This document shows positions 54,201 to 64,000 of a DNA stretch of 64,000 bases, piece after piece; position 1 is the stretch's first letter, and every line of letters starts with the position of its first letter. Source of the DNA: Knoxdaviesia capensis (lineage: Eukaryota > Ascomycota > Sordariomycetes > Microascales > Gondwanamycetaceae); the NCBI GenBank assembly GCA_001510575.1, contig LNGK01000008.1, forward strand, positions 942,340 to 1,006,339, given 5' to 3'. The notes beneath the pieces are model-generated. The model saw nothing but the letters and a program-made list of their open reading frames with translations, was not told the origin of the DNA and did no database searches. The translations under genes and the position numbers were made by a program.

Positions 54201-57200
54201 TCGGCGAAAGTGTCGACCGACGGGTTGACCATCGGCAGCAGCGCGCCGTGCATCGTGGCCAGGTTGAACGGGATGGTGTCGTCGACAATCACGATCGACT
54301 TGCTGCCGGTGGTGAAGCCCATATCGCTGATCGGCCGGAAGTGCGACGGCCGGCCGAGGTCTTCAAACGAGGAGTCCATGTGCTCGGCGGACAGCTGCAC
54401 AGTGTCGCGCTGCATCGGGTGCACGGCCGCGGCATTCTTGCTGCTCTCTCCGCGGCCGGCACTGGTCACAGTCTTCTCGTCCACATCCTCGTCGTCCTCG
54501 GCGTCGCCGTTTTCGCCGGCTTCCCGGGCCGCTTCGTCGCGCACGGCATTCTTGAACTGCTCGGAAATCTTGGCCCCCAGCAGATCAATCCGCACGCTCG
54601 GCCGCGCCCCATTCATCTGGGCGCGGGACTGCGGCACCACCGCGGATCCGGGGAGTCGGTTGACAGTCACGCCGCGGGGGCCAATTCCGCCGTCGGCTAA
54701 GGGACCGCCACGTGTGCTGAGCGCACGCCGCACGCTCCCGATCAGCCGCTTCATGCCCGGGCCGGACATGGCTGAGCCGCCGAGCCGGGCCTTGAGCGCT
54801 TCGTCGGATGCGAGCAGCGTGGTTTGGCGGTGGTGGTGGTGGTGGTGGTGGTGGTGGCGGTCGCCGGTGGCCGAGGTCGGGCTGACATCGACAAACGCCT
54901 GGGCTGGCGGTAGCAGGTCGCCGCGCACCAGACTGCCGGCAAACGGCACGGTGATGAGCAGTTCGGCGGCTCTGATGGCCAGCCGGTCGGGCCCGTGATC
55001 GCGTAGCGAGTCGGACAAGCTGCCGCTGCGCTTGTGAGTGGTCGGCCGCACGCGTTTCGCGGTCAGTGTCCGGGGTGTCGGCGCCACCTGGCCGCCGGTG
55101 GACGGCGGGAGACTTGCCGACTCGACGGGGTGCACGCCGAAGTTGGTACTGGAGCCCAGCGGGAGCACGCGCAGGCTCTTCGTCGGGAACGAGCACGAGA
55201 TGGCTTCCAGGCTGAGGATGCTGACGGGCGACATCTGGGTTCGTCTGGTGAGGTCGTCGTCGATTGTTTGCGCGTTGTCAGGCGTCGACGGCCGGTTTCC
55301 GCCCACAACAATGGCGTCTTGCGGGTAACTGGCTTTGGCAAAGTCGAGCAGGAAGGCGGTCTCGTGGCCCGGACTGGCGGAAGAGTGCGGGCCAGATACT
55401 GTGGCAGCCTCGGCCAGCTGCTGGTCGTGCTGGCCGGCGAGGGCTGCGCTGCTTTCCGAGGTGGCATTCGGGTCCCGGCTGCCCAGGAAGCCGCCGGGAT
55501 GAACAGGCATGTCGTCGGGGGCGGCCGGGTCGAACTCGGGGCCGTCCCAGAACTGGGCGCACACGCGCCTCCAGCACTTCTTCAGCTCGGCCAGGATCTT
55601 GCGCGGCGACTTCTGGGCGTCGTCGGTCGGGGGGAAGTCGTCGATCACATCGTTAAGCAGGTTGCAGAAGGTCACGCGCAGCTGGTAGTCGACGGCAAAG
55701 TCGTCGACAAAGTAGTTGAGGATCCAGTGGCGCAGCGCCACAAAGGTGCGCACGCGCACCACCATGCCGATCTGGCCGGAGCGGGCGGCGGCCCAGCGCA
55801 GGCGGGCCACGAGCATGCGCAGCAGGTGGATGGGCTCGAGGAAGGCGCGGAAGGTCAGGAAGAAGTCGGAGAGCAGCTCGTAGTCGAGGAAGCTGGGCGA
55901 GGTGATTTCGGCGACCAGGCGCGGCGGCGTGGCGGCGGTGACGGCGCCGGTTGAGGGGGAGTAGCGCACGATGGCCTTGTCGTCGCACTCGGGGCGGAAG
56001 GTCAGGTCGTCGAACATGGCGGGTTCAATGACCAGGTGGGAGGAGAGGTAGGTTGAGCGCATGGGCGGCGGGATGCTGGATGCGGTGCGCAGGCTCGGCG
56101 GAAGAGCACGCGATGGCGGAGAGGTCGACGACGGCGATGAGATGGCCGACGGGAGCACGTGGGGAGGCATTGACTCGGAGGGGACTTCGGACGAGTCGCA
56201 CGAGAGCGGGCTGTGTTGTTGCGAGATGGGGAGAGGTGAGGTGAGTGGTGGCGTTAGGACGGTGACGCGGCGGATACGGGAGCGGCTGTTGCTGCTGCTG
56301 TTGTTGTGGTTATGCAGCATGGAGATGGTGCTTTCGCGGATGTCTTCGGTCGGAGCATATGACGAGGTGCGCAGATCGAGCGTGCCCATCAGCGAGAAGC
56401 GCGGCGTGCCGAGTTTCCACGACGGGATGGAGATGTCGAGGAACGGCGTGTTGGGGGGATCACGGCCGGAGGCTGCAGCGGCGGCGGCGGCGGTGGCGTG
56501 TTCGGTGGTCCGGGGCCGGAGGTGCTGGTCGTCCAGCGGCTTGGAGATGACAATCTTGAGGGCGCCGTGGCTGTCGTTCTGGTGGACAGCAGGAACACCA
56601 GCAACGTCGTGGATGGTAGAATCGGAGAGAGCACGGCGGCGCTGGTGCAGGTGCAGGTGGGCGAGCGAGGGTTTTTGTCCATGGCGCCGGCGAGGCGGTT
56701 GCTGGGTCAGGTAAGACACATTGCTGGGCCGTGTCTTGGAGGCAGCAGTGTTGAAGCGGCTGGACAGGAGGATGTCGGAGTTGGCGTCGTCGGCGGCGGC
56801 GTCGTGCACCAGGGCGTCGAGGCCGGCGGTGCTGGGCGGTGTGATGGGGAAGACGAAGGGCGGTGGGGGATATCGTTCGTTTGCCGGACGGACTGTCGGT
56901 CTATGATGCAGTGAAGAAGAAGAAGAAGAGGGTCAGTTTTGAGAGAGGACACAGAGTGACGGTGAGTGGTGAGACATGGACGAGGATCGCCGCCAAAGGG
57001 AGGAGAGAGACGGTGGCCCATGGATCCCTCCGGGGGTATCTTTCTGTCGTGCCCGGCCCCCTGACATTCCACCCGGACATCCCGTGGGCTCTGCATGTGT
57101 GCATATATGTCTATGCATATATATGTCTATGCAAACATATGTATATGCAAACACATGTCTATGCAAATACATGTCCATGTCTGCGGAGTATGCACGTCTA

Positions 57201-57736
57201 TCAACCTACCTCAGGTATATCCGGCCGTTGTTGCCCACATTCGACACGGTGAACTTGCGGCCTTCGCGACTCGCCGAGCTTCCGTCCGGGTTGACGGCGT
57301 CCAGCTTGTCGACGACATCCGACGCCTTCCGCGGCCGGCGCAACACGGTGGTGGCGGCGGCGTCGTCGTGGGTTTTGCGCTCAGACACCGGCACCAGCGG
57401 AGGTCGGCTCGTCGTGGTGGTAGCCGCCGCCGCCGCCGCCGCGGGGGAGATGCGCAGCTTGGACGGCCAGCGCGACGTTGTCGATATCGACCGCAACGGC
57501 GCGGCTGGTAGTGCCGAGGCCGGGTTCGTGGAGGTGGTCGCGAGGGTCGGCTTCGGCGGAGATCTCCTCCGGAACAGCGCGTCGCGGGGGCTTCGTTGGC
57601 CGGTGGCGGGTTTGGCGTCTGCGGCGGCCGGCATCGGGCGATCGGCGCGGGTCGGCGTGGCCGGTTGCCGGTGTTGTTGCGGTTGTTGTGGGGGCGCGTT
57701 TGCAACGGCTGCGCTTCCGGAGTCGGCGGAGTCCAT
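51212..57736 (-). CDS. lte1: Lte1-like Ras-family guanine-nucleotide exchange factor
   Basis: Two exons on the minus strand: 57210-57736 and 51212-56900, giving 2071 residues. The 309-base intron (donor GTAGGT, acceptor TAG) restores GNNGRIYLRPTVRPANERY across the junction, a block I associate with Lte1-type GEFs. RasGEFs load GTP on Ras-family GTPases; Lte1 acts in mitotic exit and polarity in yeast. The RasGEF_N domain lies at about 490-600 (ITSPSFLDYELLSDFFLTFRAF). The catalytic Cdc25-homology domain lies at about 1810-2071. It includes FTLIEKDALNEIDWKEL, NIMVKWAVSEIVL, the helical-hairpin-region stretch YRNIATMAQIALAL, and PFVGIYTHDLLF. About 1200 residues between them are low-complexity, with runs of His (54820-54856), Gln, Ser, Ala and Thr. 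The gene ends at HAEFLE without a further tail. Lte1 is the best fit, but another Cdc25-type GEF cannot be excluded. Confidence 0.88.
54820..54856 (-). repeat. (GGT)n trinucleotide repeat encoding a His run
   Basis: About twelve GGT units on the + strand, read as His codons (CAC) on the sense strand of the RasGEF gene, in its low-complexity middle. Confidence 0.9.
57100..57177 (+). repeat. 16-bp minisatellite in the intron of the RasGEF gene
   Basis: Five head-to-tail units of 14, 16, 16, 16 and 16 bases, starting at 57100, 57114, 57130, 57146 and 57162. The pattern is TGCAwAyATATGTCTA with variants; the last unit contains ATGCAAAT. The array is inside the only intron (56901-57209) and begins about 30 bases from its 5' splice site on the minus strand. 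Confidence 0.88.
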
Positions 57737-60700
57737 GATGGATGGCGGGTTCTCCGGACCGAAACACGGAGACGAAAGAAAGGAAGAAGAAGGAAAGAAA
57801 TGATGTCGACTCTTAGAATTGTGCAGTGTGTCCGCTGCTCAGGCTCGTGCCTATTTCCATTAAAGGGGAAGGAGGTGGCGAACAGTTAGTGTCGAGCGGG
57901 TTCGGGAAGGAACAAGGGGCAAAGGGCAAAAAAAGAACGAAAAAAAAAAAAGGCCGAGTGAGGCTGAAGTTGGCGATGTTCGAAGATTCGGCGATTCTGG
58001 CTGTCGTTTCGCGGTGTACAGTAAACAACAAAAAAAGACGGAATATTGATTGGGCGACATATATATATAGAGGGGATGGGCTGGAGACGGTCGTATATAT
58101 CCGTCGGTATCTTCTCTTGCTGGATCTTTATATCGAGATGGCACGATTCCGGGACGCGACAGCAGGCGGTTTTTGATTATGCAGTGAGATGTCGACCAAG
58201 CACGGCTGGACGCAGCTGGGTGGATTTTGGCGGGCGAAAAGTGATGGTGAGAGAGTCTTCGCTTACCTGTAGAAGCCATAAAGGCGTAGACCAGAAACCA
58301 GAAGTGGACAGAACAAACAGAGAATAATCGGTATGGAGAGAAAGGAACGACGGGGTTGAGGGCGGCACCTGGGGAAGCAGGAAACGGGCCTCCTTCACGA
58401 GAGGAATTCGGTGAAGGGGAAAGAGAGGGAAAAGAAGAGAACAGGAAAATAAGGAGAGAGAGAGAGAGAGAGAGAAATCAGATGTGAGTGGTACAGTGCC
58501 GAACCGTGATGGGATGCCAGGACTCAGGGTGGCCCGGCTTCTTTTTTTTCCTTTTTTCTCTTTTCTCTTGTGGGGGTGATTAAAGGGGACGAAGAGAGAC
58601 AGTGCAGTGCAAGTTCAGGTAACCACAGAGAGGAAAACAAAAGGGAAAAAGAGGGAAAAAGAAAGGAGGATTCGGGGGGAGAGACAAGACAGGCTTTGCG
58701 ACCGGGGTGATCGTGGCTACCGGCAACCCAGCAGTTTGGAAATCCAGGGAAGATGGCTTCTGCTAATTTAGAGGCGACCGGGATGTACTCTGGTCTGTAG
58801 CCGTAAATATGATATCACCAAAAAGAGGCAACAGAAGAGAAGGGCCTCTCACATACGTAACCGGCGAGATGAGAGAGAGAGAGTCCTGTCAGTCAGTCAC
58901 TCCATTATAACACCATCCAGGGGGACACTCCGAAACAGCGGCACCAGCCAGCTCTGCTTCTTTAATACCAGCAGCCCGGCAGACTCTTCCTGGTGAAGGA
59001 TGCTGGTCACTTGGGAAGTCAGGATCTGAAGTGTTGCAGCCGCTGCTTCATAAGGTGGGTAGCAGCAGAGAGAGGCTCCGAGGGTTGTCAACAGATGGTG
59101 ATATTACTCCGAGCACACTCTGCCACCAGAACTTGGAAGGAGAAGACTGTCTCGAACATGAAAGACAGAGAGAGGCACCGAGCAAAAGAAACGACTCCCA
59201 GCAAAAGCCTCCTGAATCTTCGGTCGGCGGCCGCCCCTTTCTCGCATTCCCCATCCCGCGTCCACGAACAACCCTTTACCCCTTTGCCCGGGTGTCTCGC
59301 TCCCTCGTCTATCAATCTCAGTGGACACACACTCTCTCTCTCAAGAAAAGATTCTGCATCCTGTTGATAGAAAGCAAGAAAAAAAAGCAAGAAAATAAAA
59401 GAGGGGCGACAGACAAAAGATGGCGGCAGAGAATACACCCGCGCGCACGGTCCGCCAGCACCAAAAAAAACCCCCCCAAGCAGAATGTCCGCCGCCCCAT
59501 CAGAAAAGCCACAAAGACACAGACAGACACGACGACCCGGAAGAAGGATCGCCACCTAACGGGAAAAGGAAACAGAAAAATACGGCAGAAACAAGAAATG
59601 ACCGAAAGAGACACACACTAGCGGTCCTCGGGGTTGAGTGTCGTCCTTCCGTCGTCGGCGCTTGGATTCGCCGTGGCCAGGAGGGAGAGGGAGAGATATG
59701 CGTGCGAAGTCGTCAACAGTTGGTACTGACGCCGTTGAAGATCCTCAACTTGCACAGGAGAGGACAGCAGCCCCCTTCTCTGTACTGTATGTCCTATAGC
59801 CGGCAGAAGGTCAGGAAGAAACCAGCCAACCCCAGGCCAACAGCGCGGTTTTTTGTTTTTTTTTTTTTTCGCTGCTGCTGTTTCCTGCCACCTATCACTG
59901 AGTCCTGCTCGCAGCTGAAGCCGGTGTAACTCAACTTCCGGGTGTATTCTCTCCCGAGAAAGTATCCCGCATACCCCCCCTCCGTCAGCCTCCGGCGGAG
60001 GGGCCACCGCTCTCGGCATGAGCCCAGCGAAACCCGGATGATAGCAACACAAACACATGCTTAAGAGTCGACAAAGGCGAAAGCAAAGAGAGAAGAACCC
60101 CGGCGGGATCAGCTTCCTGGGTTTTCCGTGCCGGTTTAGGCCCGGCCTGGCGTTGCTCCCTCCAGCGTGTGATTGACGACACACGGACGCCGGTTTTGTC
60201 TCCCTCTTTCTGCTCTATCCGCTATACGATACATAATAACCACGGCACAGGATGCGCCAAAGTACCTTTTCTACTGCCACATGGCGCTGGCGGTACATTC
60301 TATACTTACCGTGTTATATGAATGGATGAATCGGGTGGATATCTTTTTTTTCCCTGTGCTGGGTGAGACCAGAGTTGGGCGAGGAGATCTGTGCATTAAT
60401 TTAAAGCACCAGTGAGAAACAACAATGATACGGTGTTGTGCAATGCGGCCGATGTCCAGTATATGCATACAACATGACTGGAGGTACGGCAGTACTTATT
60501 TACATGCATATGCACGTTAGATGTGTCCATTGTTCACTCACATCGACTTACATGGACCGTCGTGATGGTTTGCAAGCAGCATGACTACAGCGAGAATTGT
60601 CCGCTCTATCAGAGTCGTAATCCTCCTTCCCCTCACCGTACTCTCTGCAGAGCAACTTTGTTGAAGTTACCACTCCCTGCACCTTGACCCGGTAAGCCTC

Positions 60701-61734
60701 TCTCAAGTGTACCGCCAAGAGAGTTTGAATCTTCCCCGAGCGCCGCGCCCTCTGCGCCCTCCGACGCCGAGGTCGAGGGCTCCTCCTGCGGCCTCAATCC
60801 GCGGCCGCCGGACGGGTGGCCCGCACCTCGGCCTTCGTGTGGCGCAACACCCGCGCCTGGGGGTCTGCGGACCTTCCCCCCGGGGCGGGAGCTTGGGCTT
60901 TGCGCGCACTTCGGCCAGAAGTGGCTGTTTGGCCTCCCTTATGAAGACCGCGGGACGAGTGTGGCCATTCTCTGGGAAGAAGGTTTCTGGAAAGGGAAAA
61001 AGAAAAAAAGAAAGAAAAAGAAACAATAGAAGAGGCCCCAATCTGGCAGGGATCCGGTTGTGTTTTGCTCTCTCGCTGTAAATGAGCCAGGACCACACAT
61101 TCCTGGTTGTTTTTTATGCATAATGGTCCATGCGGCGCGCGCACAGTCCGGGTGTCACTTTTGTGCAGGCTGGACTGTGCAAATCCTTCGTGTGGTGTTT
61201 TTGGTTGGCTGAGTTGCCTTGACGGTGATATTCTTTGACGGTGATATTCCCCGGCAAAGAGACTCAGTTTGTTGTTGTGATTAACGTGTTCGTTCATTTA
61301 ACTTTGTGTCTCAACCTTGGGTCAATTCCCAGTCCAGCTGGGCGGTGCAAAGTATGGTGTGGTAGGGTTAGGGTTGGCGTATATCGCGTTCTTTGGCGCA
61401 TTCACGCTGGGTCTAGAAGTCAGAGTTTGTTCAGTACAGTACTGAACCTCCATGCAGAGTCCTCCCCACACACAAAAAGGCGGGATAAGTGACACCCAAA
61501 GTCCCGACCCCAATCGGCCGCCCTCCTCGTCGGGACTTGGCTGCTTCCTTCGGTTTAATGTGACAAGGAGGGCAATTTTTTTTCTCCCTCGCCGCAAGCT
61601 AAATTAGAAGATGCATGCACGTGTAAGGATCACACAGCGCCAGAGAGGGAAGATAAAGCTCCTAGCGGACGTTGACCCTTGTTAGGGTGAACATCGAACG
61701 AGAGAGATGCAGCAGGGCCTGCGAGATAAAGAGT

Positions 61735-61736
<2 letters not shown>

Positions 61737-61778
<42 letters not shown>
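61737..61778 (+). repeat. (GT)n microsatellite
   Basis: About 21 perfect GT units, the longest perfect dinucleotide repeat in the window. Confidence 0.92.
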
Positions 61779-61779
<1 letters not shown>

Positions 61780-63019
61780 CTCCTCTGGCCAGCGAGGTGC
61801 ATGGGAAGGGCTGGGTAGTGTCACATCGCGGGCCCTGATAAGAAGCGAAGACAGACTCAGTCCTGCAAAGAAAGGCCGGGCTTCTCTCTGCAGAGCACTG
61901 CAGATCCCACTCACTCAGGGTTGGCGCTGGGAGGGTGCTCGCCAGCCACCGACAAACACACACCTCCAGCATCTTGCCCTGTGATGCCGACTCGCCGGTG
62001 GCGGGGAGAGGGGGTTCACGTGTCTTCCTGATATCACGGCTTCCAACCACAACTCAACCAACAACACGGTGGCTTCCTCCGCCTAACCCACAATCGCAGG
62101 TTGTTCCGACTGCGGTCGTACAGACTCCAGACACTGGAGATCGCGTCACTGTGACTTCTCGTTGGCGACTCTGCATGAGACTTGGGACAGGGGCAAGCGA
62201 GACCACAACCAGCCCAGAGAGCTTCAACTCAATGGAGAGTTGATTGCTGTTGAGCCCAACCTGCAGTAGAGTTCAGCAAATGGCACTTTGAGCTTTTTTC
62301 TTTCTTTTCAACCTGTTCTACTACGTTAATTGGCGGTACTGCGGTCCTGGGTCCCAAGGGGGAGAGGAGGGGGGCAGCAAACCAACTGTGTGTTGTTTGT
62401 GTGCTGGATGGATGGTACAACCTCTCACAAGCCTTTCAGCCGTGACTGATCTGATATGAGCTATCACTTTGTGTCCGAGTAGCTCCTAACAGAGAGAGAA
62501 ATCCTGTTGGTACAGCCCACTGAGAGGCTAACAGATGCACCTCAGTGGGACACAGACATTCCCTTAGTCTTGCGTTACGGGTCACCCCCCATCTACTGTA
62601 CACAGGCGGGACAGGAGATGCCCACTTGGGGACAGAGACAGATGAACCGTTCATTCGGATTTTATTTTATTTTAATCTTTGATGCATCCCTCCCCTCCCC
62701 TGGCTTGCTGGACTTGGATTGGACGATTCTATGCCGACTGAGACGGTGTGAACGCTCAAGTTTGCTGTATGTACAGTACATTACAGTATTGTATACACAT
62801 GCATATGCATAAAATGTGACTGATTGCTTCACTATCAGAACCCGGTCCCAAAACACACCCACCACTGGCGCGCAGGTCCACGGGCGGCGGCTTTTGGGTG
62901 TCTTATGCGTGTTTGCGGGGGTCTGTGTGTGGTGGCCCAGCTCGCAGGAATTCTGTCTGTGAGACAAGAGATCTCCGAAGAGATAGTACGTCCTTGCTTG
63001 GCTTGGGGCAACTCGTGCA

Positions 63020-63039
63020 CTCTCTCTCTCTCTCTCTCT
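63020..63039 (+). repeat. (CT)n microsatellite
   Basis: About ten CT units near the right end of the window. Confidence 0.88.
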
Positions 63040-64000
63040 TCAGTCACGTATTCTTTTTAAGAGTATAGTATCACAAGCTGAGCTCGTACGATAAACAGCC
63101 CCCGCCCCTCATGATGTGTCTGTCTCTGGTATTGTCCTCCCTGAGCCGCCACAAACACAACCAGGACCAGGATGTGATGCACAACCCAGAGACAAACAGG
63201 CGAACGACCACGATAACTCTCCCGCCAACCAAACTTTTGTGTGTCCCGTATCTCACTCAAGCCGCGGTGGTCTCTCTCTCTCATCCCGTGCCACGCTGGT
63301 CCTCGACACGAAGAAGAAGCAGAGGAAGAAGCAAACTTGCCTCCTGCAGGATGATGCAGCCCGCTCTGGAAGCGGATGTGCGTGAGTCTGGCCCCAGCGA
63401 CACCATCAAGCCAGCGCAAGTGCGGGCGCGTTTGCACTTCCCACGCTCTTTTCATATGGGGTCCAAGTTTGCTGGCCGCATTCTTGGAGAACGCGGATAG
63501 TTCCTGGCCTTCAGGGCGTTTGCCCTCACGCGTGAACCCCATGTCCAACCTGTGCCGAAATAACCCTGACATCCAATAACCCTAACAACCGCGGCAGCAT
63601 TCCTCCAAGACCAGTGATGATGGATGGAGTCCTTCAAGCCTTCTTATTCCCCTGTCGGCTTGACACCTTGACGGCGGAGCCGCTCTGGGTGCAACACTGG
63701 TCCTTGGGTATTTCCTTGGGAGTATTACTCCTCTTGTGCAACTCAGAAAAGAACCCCGAAGCCCGAGTTCGAAAGGCCACTCGCCAGCTAGTGAAGGCAA
63801 AGAGAAAGCGAGCATCTGAAGTGGGCGAGGGAAAGGGGAAACAACAAACACACCCGTATTTCACTCTCCTCCCCCCAGCCAAGAGATATACATCGTACCA
63901 TCGACCGGGTTGTGTTCTGATACACACATCCACAGCAATGCCATCTAGCTCCCAGCTAATATCGCAGCATATAGCTGTTAAATAGGCACCTATTGGTCAT

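Larger units (their letters stand above)
57737..64000. other. Upstream region of the RasGEF gene and gene-poor right end
   Basis: 58.2-58.9 kb is purine-rich on the + strand, the usual leader or promoter bias for a minus-strand gene here. From 59 to 64 kb I recognise no gene. Several ORFs of 100-195 codons exist on both strands but are antisense to each other or read through repeats. Telomere-like TAGGGTTAGGGTT is at 61363-61375 and AATAACCCTAAC at 63575-63586. Dinucleotide repeats lie at 61737-61778 and 63020-63039. Confidence 0.4.

Noticed and set aside
53852..55954. Several 280-306-codon + strand ORFs opposite the RasGEF
   Set aside because: Mutually overlapping and antisense; no domains. 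The minus-strand frame contains RasGEF_N, so that is the coding one.
1..64000. tRNA genes or other structured RNAs
   Set aside because: I looked for B-box-like GGTTCGAATCC patterns with a matching acceptor stem and found none that fold convincingly. A covariance-model scan would be decisive.

Overview
The window is nuclear DNA of a filamentous ascomycete (Pezizomycotina). Three things support this: short GT-AG introns with GTAAGT/GTATGT-type donors, GC-rich third-position-biased exons set in wide repeat-rich spacers, and the gene families present (a Rap-like Rsr1/Krev-1 GTPase, a Whi3-type RRM protein, an S8 subtilase with a PA domain, and a decayed lipase-like/NACHT/HEAT NLR). The NLR type and the MED31 sequence lean towards Eurotiomycetes, but this is a low-confidence guess. 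Ten intact genes and one pseudogene are supported. I see no rRNA, tRNA, CRISPR array or intact transposon.

Layout. 0.25-1.35 kb: a calcineurin-like metallophosphoesterase (-). 3.8-4.3 kb: RNA polymerase III subunit Rpc11 (+, three exons). 5.3-5.75 kb: Mediator subunit Med31 (-, two exons). 6.4-8.25 kb: Gpi2/PIG-C of GPI-anchor synthesis (-, two exons). 10.4-13.85 kb: a secreted subtilisin-like protease (+, seven exons, assembly gap in one intron). 18.35-19.2 kb: an unrecognised single-pass membrane protein with a signal peptide (+). 20.7-21.6 kb: an unrecognised proline-rich protein with one C-terminal membrane segment (-). 25.2-27.05 kb: Rsr1/Krev-1 GTPase (-, eight exons). 28.5-31.8 kb: the NLR pseudogene (+). 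32.1-33.3 kb: a short-chain dehydrogenase (-). 33.3-46.5 kb: a spacer of about 13 kb full of microsatellites, with a second assembly gap. 46.5-48.5 kb: the Whi3-like protein (+). 51.2-57.7 kb: a 2071-residue Lte1-like RasGEF (-, two exons). 57.7-64 kb: no gene recognised.

How the genes relate. They are mostly unrelated housekeeping genes (Pol III transcription, Mediator, GPI anchors). The second half holds three families tied in yeasts to polarity and cell-cycle control: Rsr1, Whi3 and Lte1. Nothing in the sequence shows that they are co-regulated. The most striking large-scale pattern is strand composition. Spacers next to genes are pyrimidine-rich on the sense strand of the adjacent gene, upstream and often downstream, and the bias flips between divergent and convergent genes. 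This gives a rough map of transcription units and suggests very long leaders or promoters for several genes.

The clearest unusual locus is the NLR pseudogene, which has a frameshift, an internal NACHT deletion and stop codons of CpA-to-TpA type. I found no convincing new multi-gene system. All gene models are my own splice reconstructions and have not been checked against transcripts or databases.
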